Of a stretch of DNA of 64,000 nt, positions 33,329 through 46,807 are shown in pieces. Below the pieces are notes generated by a model that saw nothing but the letters and a program-made list of their open reading frames with translations, did no database searches and had not been told where the DNA came from. This DNA is from Catonia carolina (Eukaryota; Arthropoda; Insecta; Hemiptera; Achilidae). The first letter of the stretch is position 1. Each line of letters starts with the position of its first letter. Where the stretch lies: NCBI GenBank assembly GCA_035578175.1, contig JAQMRL010000001.1, forward strand, positions 55,699,553 to 55,763,552. Reading direction: 5' to 3'. The position numbers were made by a program, and so were the translations under genes.

Positions 33329-33900
33329 TTCTATTGCTCTGTATGAATATATAGGGAAGGAAAGTATTGTTTTCATATCAATTTTTAACCGGAAATACAT
33401 GATTTTACGCCCCCCTCAACCAAAAAACGTGTTAACAGTGATTGGTCTAGGAATGTGTGAACTAGATATCTCAAGAATTAAATATCCTACGCAGTTGAAA
33501 ATTTGAACTTAAGTTAGATACAAACATTTTCATAAAAATTAGTCAACCAAAAGTATAGTAGTTTATTTGTCCAATTTTTCACTTTTTTGAGATTTTCTCA
33601 AAAACAGTTTCTACAATTTCTTTTAAATCATCTCACTAATTACATTCTTAGTTTTTACAAGATAAAGTATCATGTTAGCTATAATTATTGGGAAGGCTGT
33701 GCTTTCGTGGAAAAATGTGTATTTTTTATAAGATTTTAGAGCAAGTTTGTACTAATTAAAAAAAACCTTCAACTTTTATTTCAAGAATCTGAAATTTTTG
33801 TAAAATGATTTTATTACTAACTGGTTTCTTATTTGAATGCTCATAAATTTGCATCTTTTATATGAAAGGTAAACTTTTAGGTTTATAAAAGAAAAAACTT
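33329..33900 (-). mobile_element. Family X fragment
   Basis: Starts TTTCTATTGCTCTGTATGAATATATAG and follows the family X order: GGAAAGTATTGTTTTCAT, ATATCTCAAGAATTAAATAT, GTAGTTTATTTG, TCACTTTTTTGAGATTTTCT. The TG run is missing and the element breaks off before its other end. Same orientation as the left arm at 5201. Confidence 0.8.
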
Positions 33901-34028
33901 ATAATGGCAATTTACTAAAAAAACAAAACACATTTTTATCTTCATTCATAGGCAGGACTTACGATTTATAATTTCATTATTTACTATATATAAAAGTAAA
34001 CGTAAGAAAGATAATAATAAATATTTAC

Positions 34029-34195
34029 CTATCGTAATAGTCTGTGGTGGTACGTTATCGGGAACCATAATCTGTGTTGCACAACAGCCACTTGGTTTTC
34101 CATGTACACAGAAGATTACTCGGTGAGGACCTTGCCCAGCATCATTACGTATTGAATCCATCTGATCAGGCAGTGATCCATACAAAGATGGATCG
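34029..34195 (-). CDS. ZnT: ZnT-type zinc transporter, coding exon 4
   Basis: A 167-base exon encoding about 55 residues beginning DPSLYGSLPDQMDSIRNDAG and including VIFCVHGKPSGCCATQ. It lies between a TTTCAG acceptor (34197-34196) and a GTAAAT donor (34028-34023). It is still cytosolic N-terminus. The cysteine-rich CVHGKPSGCC stretch could bind metal, but I know no family precedent for that exact motif. It ends in phase 1, and its last G joins with AT of exon 5 to make Asp. Confidence 0.85.
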
Positions 34196-34210
34196 CTGAA
34201 ACTAAAACAA

Positions 34211-34211
34211 A

Positions 34212-34242
<31 letters not shown>
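34211..34242. repeat. ATT trinucleotide microsatellite
   Basis: About ten ATT units directly beside ZnT exon 4, between its acceptor AG and the upstream branch region. A smaller ATT run lies near 47364-47386. Confidence 0.9.
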
Positions 34243-34244
<2 letters not shown>

Positions 34245-35689
34245 TTGGAGAATTTAAATTAATATTAATATTGTAAAATGCAATTTTAACGTTGCTAAAC
34301 TATACCAGTGATAGTGACAAAACCAAAAAATTACAATTTAATATACATTAGACAAAATGTGGTAAGCCTACATTCAAAATGAAATTCGCATCAAAACTTA
34401 AGAACAGTAGATAGAAGATCGGCCGACTTATCAATCAATGCAAATATAGAATAAAATTGTATCATAAACAAGTTCAGTTTTTGAAAAATTATTCCTCTTT
34501 TTATACACTTATTTATTATTGAATATAACAATAAAACATAATCATACCTTGACAATTTATTCCCATACTTTAACTGTAATATTATGATGAAAAGTAATTA
34601 AATCAATACAAAGAAATTGTAATGTTTACTGGTGGTACAACACCAGTTTTCAATGCACTATGTAGATTTAATAACAAACATACGAGTATAAGTAACAATT
34701 TTTTTTGTAACTGAACAGCAAACTTAAAAGTAAATTTATTCAAAATGGCTGACATCAATAAATCTTGTGACAAAGCATAACAAAATTGTCAAATAAGAAT
34801 AAAATTTTATGACTCAAATGATATGAGCATGCAATAAAATTACATAATTTTTAAGAAAATAATAAAAAGTTCATAAAATGTATAACGATGATATATTTAA
34901 CTTAAATTGTTTGCTTCAATGACATAATGTTATTGAAATATAATTAACTAAATATTTACGACCAGTACTTGAGAATTAAATCATGAATTATATATTTCTT
35001 CACTATTAGCTACTAATGTAAAACAATTATAATTATAACTAATTAATAATTACAAGATAATTAAGTAATAAATTACATAAATTATTCTTAAAATTAGTAA
35101 CCTATTAACTGACCATTTGTACCGAACTTAAATAAAATGCACATAGATTCCAACAATAGTCTATTGAAAATACACCACAGTGAATAAAATTTTAAACAAG
35201 TTTTATTTATTTATTTACCAAGAAAAAACAAAAATCTTGTTAGACATAGAGAAAGTTATAGTAGGTCAAGGAATATAAGTTAATTAGTTAGTAAAAAATT
35301 AAAAGATTCATCAATAAATGGATAAAAAGTTGCATAAGGAATATTTAAGGTGAACAATAAAATCAAAAAATTTTTTAGTAGTGATGTTGTATAATAAACT
35401 TGAGTTGTTTAATTTGAAAAATCTTACACAAAATTAAGTTGACAAAACCGCAATATAAACAGTATAGACATGCAGACAATGTAGAATGAGTATAACGAAT
35501 ACATTCACCCAAAATAAATAAGATTTGTGTATGAAATACTGTGACAATCAATATTGTTTAATACTTTTATCTAGTTCACTAAACATTTTTAAACTAGTAA
35601 ATTGTTAAGCCAATCTTTGATGTTATTTAGTTTTAATAATATATTTACTGCAACAAGGTTGCTGTACTGTTCCTACTTTTTTCTAAATT
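34243..35689. other. ZnT intron 3, nothing recognised
   Basis: Plain AT-rich intron between exon 4 and the LINE remnant. Confidence 0.6.
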
Positions 35690-36920
35690 TTTACTAAAAA
35701 GATTGGAAGTGCAATGCTGGGTTTACTTAATTTTGTTGATGATCAGGTGTTATTTGCCGAAGATAAGTTCTTTACATACTTTGGAAGTTGCATAAGGAAT
35801 ATTCAATGAGGGGACTTGGAGTTAATTTTGAAAAAAATGAAGTATAATTATGATTGGATGAGGTTCTGCTAGGAAATTAATAATGGACGATGGATCCAAC
35901 CTAAAACCATGCCACGAGTTTACTTACCAAGGTACAGTCAGCCGGACGAATATACAAGCTTGGTTGATTCATTTGACAATCCATATTTATACTAATGTTT
36001 TCCGAAACATTAAACTTGGTCAGTAACCTTGTATTTGTGCATTCAATTAATTTCATAATCTCTTTTGACGATGAAGTGAGTCAATCACATTTTCTGTTAT
36101 GATTTATACTATTGATGTAAACAATGATAAATTTCTAATGATGACTAATGTGTTATAAATTAGGAAAATTTATTTCACAACCTGTTAGGCCTACTTATAT
36201 TAGATGTACAAGTCGTATTTCAAGTAATAGAACGAAGATAATTTTTAAATAAATTTTCAATTGATTAAAATAATTTTTAAATAATAGAGCGTAGATGTAG
36301 GATCATTATTCTTCAAGTAGAGTATCAGAGTTAATGTCTTTAGGTTGAATAGTAAGGCACTGTCGGGTCGTGACGTCACAAGCTTTTATATTCATCCGGT
36401 GTGCTGTACACAGTTGTCTGGGAATGGTGGGAGTGCCGAATAAATTGGAGTTAAGATTGTAAAAGGAAAAGCTGTCGTTAAATCATGGTACCCCATAATT
36501 TGGAGCTGAAATACAATCATGGAACCCAGATGGCAAATGTACACAATAAAGCAGTAATTGAAATGATTGATTACACTACCTACGAAGCAGAGGTGGGGGA
36601 ATATCAGACACAAATGTCAAATGCCTGGAAGCAATGGAGATGAACTAAGAAATTACTTAGATATGAGGTGGACAGGGCTAGAGGAGGAGTTGGTGTCAGC
36701 ATTGTGAAAACAGTGGAGCTTAAAATGTTGAATTAGTGTGGGCACATGAGGAGGATGCCTGACGGTAGGTAGTCTCAGGTAATAAGGAGATGGATGCTGT
36801 AAATGAGATATGGGAGAGGTATACCAAGGTTGTCCTGACGGGAGAGTGTTTGTTAAGCAATGAGGGTTAAGAAACTTAAGAAAGAAGACTGGGAGGGTGT
36901 AGTCCACTAATATTGTACAA
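35690..36920 (+). pseudogene. LINE remnant (reverse transcriptase to C-terminus)
   Basis: Plus-strand scraps in order: NFVDDQVLFAED (motif C, FADD-like, about 35733-35770), RGLGVNFEK, LIMDDGSNLKPCHEFTY (about 35875-35935), and much later CGHMRRMPDG (about 36740) and RRWML near the end. Heavily frameshifted. Distinct from the 27.8-29.1 kb remnant, so a different family or subfamily. Confidence 0.7.
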
Positions 36921-36991
36921 TTCATAAAAAATTGTATCATTTAAGTGATTAGTTAGCATCATAGCACCAGAATCCATTTAATAATTATGAA

Positions 36992-37329
36992 TTTTTAAAA
37001 ATGTTTAATATTCACCTTTTTTCACTGCTTTCCTTTTATTTTTTCTTTAACTTATGAGCACTTTCGTGGTGCGCCGTGCTTTATTAGATAATATCATAAA
37101 GTTTCTAGAAATATTGTAAAGAATGCATCATTCTTCATCAAAGTTAGAATTCAGAAAGATGAGTCTGAATTAAAACTTTAACAAAGAAAGATGCATTCTT
37201 CACAATATTTCTAGAAGCTTTATGATATTACCTGATGAAGCGGTGCACACCTTGAAAGTGCTCATAAATTAAAAAAAGAAAGAAAAGGAAAGCAGCAAAA
37301 AAAAGGTGAATATTAAAAGTTTTTTAAAA
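36992..37329. repeat. Foldback / hairpin element
   Basis: Two long inverted arms, about 36992-37138 and 37180-37329, pair almost throughout (GCACTTTCGTGGTGCGCCGTGC against CCGGTGCACACC-type blocks, TTTCTAGAAATATTGT, AATATTCACCTTTTTT). A loop of about 40 bases separates them. No coding sequence and no clear target duplication. Confidence 0.85.
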
Positions 37330-37723
37330 CTCATTATACTAAATAATCATATTACTATGGTGGATTGAACTGAATTAACTGAACTAATTTAATTCATCAT
37401 CTGCTACATTTGTTTTATTTCACAATTGTTATTTATGTCGTTTAAATTAGTCTATTTTAATCAAGAGAAATAATATTTTAACTTTTATTAGTAGTATATA
37501 AATTTTTTTTTTTTAATTTAGGTACTTCATATATTTTTATGATGTGTATCATATAAAACAGGAATACTGTACAATAAAAATTAGAATTTAAAGTTTTATA
37601 TCATTTTATTATTTTTCTAATAATATCAAATGAAGTATATTTTACAGAAGCAATAAAATTATACTTAATGGATTGAGTATTTGAACAATGTATAATTAAT
37701 ATATTATATTAATTTAGTAACAT

Positions 37724-37965
37724 ATCCTCTGAGAGTTATGAATTTCACTATACAGCCAGACCCTGAGGTGAATGAAGTGAAGGTGTTGCATGCAGGGTGG
37801 AAAGTAGGTGCTTTTTGGAGGGCCTGGCATGCTGATAAGCACACTTTTCAACTCAGTGAGGAAGGCACTAGTAAACCACCTCACTCCTCGATTTTACTTA
37901 GTAAAACCCTTAGAGGTTCAAACCAGCCTTTTGGCTGATGACTTGAACAACAATAATACTTTAGT
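37724..37965 (+). repeat. Short interspersed repeat family R, copy 2
   Basis: Forward copy of the repeat at 735-965: CCTCTGAGAGTTATGAATTT, GGAGGGCCTGGCATGCTGAT, GAGGTTCAAACCAGCC, ending GACTTGAACAACAATAATAC. The best-preserved full-length member in the window. Confidence 0.8.
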
Positions 37966-38044
37966 TTATTTAAAGTTGCATCAACTGCATTAGTTATCTG
38001 TGACTACTATGGATTATATGAGTACAGAATATGTGAATTTTCAC

Positions 38045-38155
38045 ATATAATCATTTCCAGATATTTGTCAATAATTGAACCAGGGACCTTCCACGCTGTA
38101 ATGTGCAATGAAATATCGATCGTGCTTGAACCACTGGGCACCAAGAGATCCTGTA
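38045..38155 (-). repeat. tRNA-like SINE fragment
   Basis: On the minus strand it shows a degenerate B box in the GTCCCTGGTTC region and an A-box-like GCCCAGTGGTTCAAGCACG, with degenerate spacing. Not a functional tRNA gene. Confidence 0.55.
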
Positions 38156-38334
38156 TAAATTTTATTATAAATTAAAAAAAACCATACATGGGACAAAATA
38201 TGCCACAAATATGTTTGTCTATTATAACTGGTCATTCTAGCTCGAATATTAGATGATCAAACTTTAAAATTTCACAAATGGATTTATCCTTTCATTAAAG
38301 CTAATGATTCCAGTTAGAATGTGGTATGATTTTT

Positions 38335-39290
38335 TCAATTTCTCTTGCTCTATATGAATATATAGAAAAAAAATTGTGTAATTTTCATGTCGATTTTTTG
38401 AAATTGAGTTTTCACTAGATATACAAGTTTTAAGACCCCTTGAACCCCAAAAAAACATGTTTTAGCAATTGGTCTGTGTGTGTGTTTTTGTGTGTGTGTG
38501 AACAAAATATCGTAAGAATGGAACAATGTTCGAAATTGAAACTTAAGTTAGGTATTGCTAGAGGCTCGACGTGAACGTCCTAATTAAAATCAGTGAACCG
38601 GAAGTAGTAGTTTGTTTGTGCAATTGTTTCAAAAATGGCTCCTAAGATTTTTTAAAAATTGCCTCATTCGCTAAATTTTTTATGTTGTACAAGATAGTGT
38701 AAGCACCATCTCTGCTGAAATTCTTGGGGAGGCTGTTCTCTCGTAGAAGAAAATTGTTTTTTTTTTTAACATTGCAGCCTTAATGTGCATTTCAAGGCAA
38801 AAGTTTATAAATTCAAAGTTGTAGAACATTGAAAAACCTACAACTTTTAATTCAAATTTTTTTAGAGCGCTTAGTTTAGCAGCAATTAGTGATTTTCTGT
38901 TTTTTCATGAAAATCTGTAAAGAAATGGGATTTTTTAAGATTCCAGCTTCAGTAAGCATTTTAAACAAAGTGTATACAATCAAAGTTGTAGAACATTTAA
39001 AAACCTTTATTTCTAGCTGTTTTTTGTACAACGCTTAGTTTACCAGTAGTTAGTGATTTTTTTTTCATAAAAATCTGTCAAAAATTGGATTTTTACAGAC
39101 ATAATCAAAGTTATAGGAAATAACAAAACCTACAACTTTTATTTTAAGTTTTTTTCTCTACAGAACCAAGAGCAATTACTAATTTTCCATTTAAGTTATA
39201 CTAGGTTGATTTTTCATTTTGCGTCATTCACTCATGATTGAAATTAGGTTAGGTTTTTCATTTTACATTGTTTACTGATGATTAAATGTA
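38335..39290 (-). mobile_element. Family X element copy
   Basis: Starts TTTCTCTTGCTCTATATGAATATATAG and follows the full family order, with a short TG run (38475-38500), GGAAGTAGTAGTTTG and repeated CCTACAACTTTTA blocks, to the GGTTAGTGTA region. Same orientation as the left arm. Diverged and non-coding; no nested insert. Confidence 0.85.
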
Positions 39291-39787
39291 GGTTAGTGTA
39301 AATTACAATGCGGATGCATTTGAAAAAAAACCATAAGAATACTTATCACATGTAAAACACACATTTTATGAATGTGAGCGTACACAAGTGTGTTTGCCTG
39401 GGGTGGCAGCCTCTTAAATTGAAAGCTCTGTTCAGAACCATAATCAGGATGATACATATAACAGTTGTACATTTTAACATAAATGAACAAGTACATGAGC
39501 TTAGTTTCAAGTAGGTGACTGAAAATTTTACTGAGCCAATAAAGTATACTTAATGAATTGAGTATTTTAACACTGCATACAGTCTAAGAGATAAAGATAA
39601 CAGATATATGTAATTAAAAATAAATTAAGAAATGGATAAGCAAAAATAAACTAATTTACTAAAAAATTGTACATCTACAATTAACCTCCATAAAAATAAA
39701 TAACTTGTCTTTAAATCTCTCTTTTTCTAACCTCACCTTAATATCCATTTTGTTTTTTTTAATTAATAATAAAATTCTTGGACTTAC

Positions 39788-39861
39788 ACTTTAGTATCAA
39801 CAAAATCAGGAGTTTCATTATTAGAATCAAACCTTTTTAATTTCTCAACAGTTTGTGGCTC
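39788..39861 (-). CDS. ZnT: ZnT-type zinc transporter, coding exon 3
   Basis: A short 74-base exon encoding EPQTVEKLKRFDSNNETPDF followed by VDTK and two bases. It is bounded by a TTTTTAG acceptor (39863-39862) and a consensus GTAAGT donor (39787-39782). It enters in phase 0 and leaves in phase 2, which fits exon 4 exactly (GT + C gives Val). It is part of the hydrophilic cytosolic N-terminus and has no domain of its own. The splice sites and the two-sided phase match are the evidence; the sequence itself is not distinctive. Confidence 0.75.
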
Positions 39862-40639
39862 CTAAAAATGAAAAATGAAAATGAAGCCTCATTTATATTA
39901 ACAAAAATGTTTATTATTTCTTACTGTTATCAAAATATAGTTATAGTAGAAAAAAATATTGTCATTTGACATTCAGCAAAACAACTGTCACTTTAAGGTA
40001 ATTTGAGTAATAATTGTTATTTCAGTAGCGTGTTAAAAACAGATAATATGGTTGATATGTGATATTCAGCACAACTGTTACTAAGGGTAATTTGAGTAAT
40101 CCACGTTGTTTCAATAACATTTTTTGTAAATATGTAAAAACCAATCTTTGGTTTGTTTTTATTTATATTTAAGAAATATTTAATGTACCACTACAAATCG
40201 CACAAGGAAAATAGCAATTTCCCTACAAACCTGTAGCGGTTTCTTTATGTGCATAAAACTAAATCACAGATATGAATTGAAAGAAAAAGTAGAGACGGAA
40301 ATTCTTACCAGGACAAATATACAAGTTAAATTTCTAAGAATTCTTGAAAATTTTGTTATTACTAATGCACTATGTATTAATTAATTATTGAACACTAGTA
40401 ATAACTTGGTAATAAACAGACAGAAAATGTAAAAATCTGTAATTATTTATGCAATTTAATTACACTAGTTAAAAAGAATGAGCTGAAAAGGGGTCTGTTT
40501 GGCTTGGGCAGGCACGCAACTTTCGAAAGCAATTTTTAGGAATTCTAAAATTCCAGTAAATTAAAGTCCAAAGTTTTTAACACACATATGTTTCTGTTAC
40601 TGACAAAGGTAATTAATTCGGAAATGCAATTAATAATTA

Positions 40640-40950
40640 AGTCACTGAACATATTAAGAACAATTAAAAGAACGATTCTTGGAAAAAGTCACAATGATCA
40701 AGCACAAAGCGACAAGATGAGACAACACATGAAAGCAGAAGATACCACCAAGAGGGTTACTGAGTTGAAATAAAGAGTTGGGTTGGTCCTATTGCCAGAC
40801 AAAACATTCATACAATATGGACTTCTTCATCCATACAATATGGATGAAGAAGATAAAAGAGTAGCAACCTAGAGAGTATAGAAGAGGAGTTGAACAATGA
40901 AGGTGGGCTGATGATTTCAAAGCAGGACTGAGAAGACAGGCTTAATATGT
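40640..40950 (+). pseudogene. LINE C-terminal fragment
   Basis: The plus strand reads IKRTILGKSHNDQAQSDKMR, then TTKRVTELK and, after a stop and frameshift, RWADDFKAGL. This is the C-terminal pattern of insect LINE polyproteins (MLGISLRD...RIAKLKW...RW.DDI). A short, dead fragment. Confidence 0.7.
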
Positions 40951-41034
40951 AGTAACAATTTTTTATTGAGTGTTGATGTCTATATAAGCCTTGCCATGTG
41001 TGTAGATAAAGATATGAGGTGATGTACAAATTAA

Positions 41035-41112
41035 AAAATTACAGATCTGACAGGAAATCGAACCTGGGACCCAAAAGAACCCAGTTGCGCTAACCACTAT
41101 AAATGGGTTGAT
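41035..41112 (-). repeat. tRNA-like SINE fragment
   Basis: The minus strand contains CCCAGGTTCGATTTCCTGTC (B box) preceded by GTGGTTAGCGCAACTGGG (A-box region). Resembles the SINEs at 42955 and 43605. Confidence 0.65.
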
Positions 41113-42589
41113 TTAGAAGAACAAGTAATGAAAATCACTCAAAAAAGAAAACAACTAATGACAAATTCATTTTAATTATAACGCAAAAGTTTTTCTTTAA
41201 TTTTAATGGTACCTTGTTTTTAAAAATGTGCAGAAAGAAAAACTTAATAAAAATTGATAATAAGTAGTTACAGATAATATACCTATTGGTTTACAATAGT
41301 CACCCCTTTTTTACCGCTTAGGCACAAGTGCTTGCAACACAAATATTTTAAGTTTTTTGTTCAACCCCCAAAGGAACAAATGTGTCAAATTTAAAATCTC
41401 TAGAGGGTCAAGAAATAACTCTGTTAAGTGAGGCCTTGTTTGTATACAAGCAGATATTTCAACTCAATTCCATGCATTTGAATATGTATTATTTTAATTA
41501 ACTATACTTTGCTATTTCATAAAACTTGATTTTATCTTGTTCATTACAATAAATAAACATGACAGTTTTATTAATATACATAAAAAACTATTTTTAATGT
41601 CTGAAGTTTAAAATAGTAAAAATTACTTACTGAAACATTTAACTAGATAAATATAAAACATTATAAAAACTACAAAACAACTGATTTATTGAGGTATGAC
41701 TATTACCAAACACAAAAACTAACAAAATTAAAATAAGATAAGCAACTTAAAAGATTACTTTAGCAACATACCGAAGTACTACGTACAACTTCACCTACAC
41801 TAAGTTATACTACCTTGTACAAAAACAATGTACGTTAATAACACAACTATATGATCATTATCTCTAAGCGTTAAAAAAAAACAGCCAATACAACTTCAAA
41901 GAGAATATGAATAGCAAAATTTTATGTAATTCCTTCATTAGCACTAAACAAATAAAATAAATTAAATACCATATTTTAAGTTATATTAAACAATTTATCA
42001 AAAAAGATATTATAAATCCTATGTAAATTGCAAGATTTAATGAAATCGTTGTCACACATCACAAGCAACTGCAGCTATTACCTAATTTAGTTAATAAAAC
42101 AAGTAACAAATATTTTAAAGAATCTAGAACAATCAAACACTTAAAATAAATAAGTTCAATAAAAACAAATGAATTTCAGGAGAATATGACCACATGTACT
42201 CAAGGTAATAAATTTATAAACAGTTTTATTGGTATCAAAAAATACATGTTATCTCTTAACACTTGTATTTCTGGTTTCTGATTCATCAATAGAACAACAT
42301 GACTGTTCAAATTTTTGAGATGAATAATTCACTGTTTTTAATCTAGCTGGCTCTTTATGAGTTATTTTCCTTTTATAACAATTCTACTTGTTTTACACAT
42401 TTATTTTGTATTTCTAAGTCTATGTAAAATATTAAATTTAAAAAAATAGGATAATGACAGAGGGCAGAATGCAGGTATCTGAAATGAAATTTTTACAGCA
42501 AACAAATGGATGTGCTAGGGAAGACCGTAATAAGAATACAGAGATACGGAAAGAGCTCGACCATCTTCTCCATAAATAACACAGTTTTG

Positions 42590-42720
42590 CAAAATAAATG
42601 ACATGGATTGAGCATATGGACAGGATGAGTGAGGATAAGATACCTAGGCAGGCACTGGATCACAAACTGGAGAGAAGGAGAGACCAACAACATCCAAGGA
42701 AGAGATAGGCAGATTTCAAA
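42590..42720 (+). pseudogene. LINE C-terminal fragment
   Basis: The plus strand reads MTWIEHMDRMSEDKIPRQAL and then ERRRDQQHPRKR, matching the LINE C-terminal pattern W.GHV.RM...R.P...GRR..GRPR.RW. Only the last part is left. Confidence 0.7.
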
Positions 42721-42954
42721 GGTTTGGAACAAGCAGGGATGCCTAATCCTTGAGGGAAGAAGAATAAGGATAATGTTTTTGCGTAAAAAGACATATACTA
42801 GGAGTCAGAAAAATTACATACTCCAATAGAGTCAAATCAGTAGAACTACTTTTCATAAACAAATTATTACTGAAAAATTAACTTCAATTTCTTTCATGTA
42901 ATTAATTAATTTCGAGCCCAAATTTTTTGTTTTACATTCTACTGTTAAGCAAAT

Positions 42955-43090
42955 TAAAGCTATTGCAGATAGTGAAGATTGGAAGATGAAAATCAAGAGA
43001 TATAAACATCTCAGACCTGATTGGGAATCAAACCAGAATCCTTGGTATAGCAGCCAGTTGCACTAGCCACTACACAAATGGGTCAAATAA
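42955..43090 (-). repeat. tRNA-like SINE
   Basis: On the minus strand: GACCCATTTGTGTAGTGGCT, AGTGCAACTGGCTGC, then GGTTTGATTCCCAATCAGG as the B box. A tRNA-derived head; the rest is degenerate. Confidence 0.65.
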
Positions 43091-43604
43091 GTTCTGAACA
43101 GAAAGATGAACTGAAAGTATGGATACAAACATGAGTAATTATGGTATACCTGTTCTCTTAATTTAACAACAAAATAAAAATTACTGCTTTGTAAAAGAAC
43201 CGTTAAATTTTGAGTAAGCCTACCAATTCATCTTAAAGAAACAGCCATGCACTGATAAATCTGAAGGCATGAATCACAAAAGTTATGTTCAAAAATAACC
43301 TGTGTGTTGCCATTTATTACAAATAAATAAATACACCTGAAATTTCTATTTTAGTGCAAAGGTCAAAGTTCATACATTTTCATAATTGAGGTATAAGTAT
43401 ACAATATCTGTGACTGAAATTTTTGAACAAGCAACTTGGCTATAGATAAATTGAGAAACCTACATTCTTGTAAAAATGATTTTTTTTTTTTTAATTAGAA
43501 TTCAAGTATTTTTTATTGGCCTTCATAAACCTAGGCTTGTGTACCAACAATGATATGAGATTATATTATATAGATAAAAAAAAGCTACTAGCATATAAAA
43601 TTCA

Positions 43605-43790
43605 TTATATTTTATTTTTTTATTTTATGTCAGACTGTTTTGCGTATCACTGCTAAGCAGATGATGATGGATGATTGACAAAAGTGAGGGATGACAAAAT
43701 GCCAGATCTGACTAGGTATCAAAACCAAGACCTCTGGCATAAAAGTCTAAATTGCAGTGACCGCTAACACCAAGATGGGCCAGCCTTTAT
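43605..43790 (-). repeat. tRNA-like SINE
   Basis: Minus-strand head GGCCCATCTTGGTGTTAGCG with GGTCTTGGTTTTGATACC as a B-box-like block. The body contains the CTGCTAAGCAG hairpin (plus strand) and ends in a T run on the plus strand, i.e. a poly-A tail. Confidence 0.65.
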
Positions 43791-46700
43791 TAGTCCTATG
43801 TTTTACACAACTTTTAAACAAGTTCATTAACTGTTAAAACTGAACTCAGTTGCTGTAATAAGAGTTTAATTGTAATATTTTATTATACTGTTTTATTACA
43901 ACATAAATAAATTATTAAAATAAATTAATGTTTTTATTAAATGACCATTAATTTTATTATTATACTGTTTGTTTCATTAAAGCTGTTAACAAATTGAATA
44001 TTTTACAAAAGGTATATTTATTAATATATATTTCAAGAAATTTAAATAATTATAAATATTTTAATATTACAGAAATTTATAGATAGTATTTCATAAAATA
44101 CATTTCTCCAAAAACACGTCAATATGTCATTAAAAACACGTCATGTCATTATTGTATTAATAACAAAGTAGAAACATTAACAAGAAATTACTGCGCAAGA
44201 ACAAAAAATTAACCCAACTAGAAAATTATATTATGTTGTCATACCAAAGACGAGAAGATTCCAGCATTTTGTATACAAAAAGTCACCAGTAATACTTAAA
44301 ACTAATTGAATAAATGCACCCAGAAGGAAACTATAAGACACAATCCTTTAGTAATTACTGTTTTAAGTACATAATTCAACTAATGATAAATTGATTCTAA
44401 AGCAAATAAAATTATTAAATGTTTTATTCAGATTTTGAAGTTATTTGTATTTGTACATTTAACTGTACTATGATCTCTGAAGATACACAAATATGAGGCC
44501 AACTTAAATAATACAGAACAAACAAATTTTACGAAAGATGGAATATTTATTTTAAATACATACAAATATTTGAGCCTGTATTTTATATAATTATTTATTT
44601 AATACTTTATTGCACTATTTTTAGTTAACTAATTAGTAGAATATTCCAGTTATCGTGTAATAATATATAGAAACATGATACAAAAATGTGATAATTGTAT
44701 TATCTTTAACAGGACGGGCCAAGAAATATTGTGAACAGATATAATGTGCAATAATTTACATCGTGATAAACAGCAGATCAGATTTATAACATTAAATTTA
44801 AACTCAACTGAAATAATCTAAAAGGAAAATTCCTAACATAATCTTTACAGAAATCTTTTACTACTAGGTAAAAAGTCACTAACTGAAAGTTCCCATGAAG
44901 TTAGGATGGGTCAGTATGGTATAAAAGGGTGGCAGCTGGTAAGTAATGATTAAACAATGATTAGACAAAATTAGTTTTATCTTGTTAAGTCCCTGGATCT
45001 AGACGCAGTTTACAAATATATAAATATAGTTGACTTTAAAAAATAAGTTGATTTTCTAAAGAAAATCTAAATTAAAAATAATATTTAACAAATTCCATGA
45101 AATCAATAGAAAATAGATTGTACAATTTAGTAAACAAACAAAAGATTTAAATAAATTTAATAGAAACAATGCACTTAATTTGCACCAACATTCTGTCATT
45201 ATTTAATAAAATATAAATGTTTTACCTACACATACACAATTTCAAGTTAGTAACAGTACAAAACAATCTATATTTTTTTCTAAAAGAATTTAAATCCTTT
45301 TCAACAATAAATGGAAGAGATATTTTTAGATTGTTAACAAAACATTTCAGTAGCTAGCGTAACACATTGTAATATTTACTACAAAGTAAATACGTAGTAG
45401 CCTACTTGTTAGATATAGGCCTGCTAGTAAATGAAGACAAATTGGCTACATACAAAAGTACAATGAATATATTTATCTTTTTTCCTTTTTTTCAATGACA
45501 AAGTGATTGCAATAAGTTATTTGCTTTTCTATGCAATTCATGTGACACTATTCACAATAAAACTAATTATAAAATACCCAAGAGAAAGTAAATAGCACTG
45601 AACTGTGTATTGAATGATATTATAGTAATTCTTATGAGCACATGACTGAAAGGCTAAAATGGTACAACACACCATAGACTATAACTAGTGCAGTAACAAT
45701 CAAAATGAAGGGATAATAAAAAGGCATAATTAAAAATTTTTGAAGTAAAAGAAAGGAACCAATTCATGGGTGATTTTTTTATTAACTCAACAGATTGTTA
45801 TGTAATAACAAAAAAAAATCAAAAATTTCCATGTAAAAGTTCCTTTCATTGTAAAAAAATTTTTAAGGTGGCCAATTTGAAAATTGTACATTAAAAACTA
45901 AGTGTAAACTACCATTCTTTGTTGCTGATTAATGTATCTGTGATGTAGCTCAAAATGTGCTGAACGAAGATTTTGTGCAACACTATAACAAACCTGAAAA
46001 TTTTATAGCATTAAACGAAAATGCTTACAAAAGTATAATTGCTCGCTGTAGAAAAATGGCTGTTTTTTTGAAAGAGAAAAAGAAAGAAAATGTTTAATAG
46101 TCATGATCTCTTCTAACAACGGACTCAACTCAGAAAATTGTTTTTTTAATTTATGGAGGGACTAATTTATTCTTCTCTGTACCATTTAATATGAATTGAC
46201 CCTATATTATTGATGACTCAGGTCAATGAATCACATGATTTATTTTAGAATAAATTTCATACGTGATGTTTATAACAGGTTTATTGTGATCAACCTACAG
46301 AAATTAGTACCTACAGAAATTATACAAATTAATAAAAGTACTACTTAAGTTTTACAGAAGTCAGAATCTACTAGAAATTTTGACTAAAATCATGTTTTAA
46401 ATTTAAAAATATTTTAATGTGGGGCTATGAATTTTTTAAATAATTTGTCACTAGAATTAATTTTATGTAAAGTTTGTACATTTGATACATTAAGGTTAAT
46501 TTTCTTTGCTAACAGGTTAAATACAGAGCTAATACAGGAGAAAACACAAGAAGTAGGTGTCTAACTTACTCTACAAATTTATAATCTAAAGTAAAACTGA
46601 TACAGTCAAATTTTAATACAAAGTTTGCATAACTAAAATAATCAGAAGTATTTTAAATCTGATAAGTTTGAGGCAAAAATACGACAGAAGTAGCAAGAAG

Positions 46701-46807
46701 AGATATGAAATTCTACGTTAAATGGAATTACCAAATTACAAGCAGCACAAACAAATAAAAAGGTTTCTACAGAAGCATTTCAATTGTGCTAACAAGTAAC
46801 AACCAAC
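43791..46807. other. ZnT intron 2, right part, nothing recognised
   Basis: About 3 kb of AT-rich sequence without recognisable repeats or coding similarity. The branch and acceptor signals belong to exon 3, further left. Confidence 0.6.
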
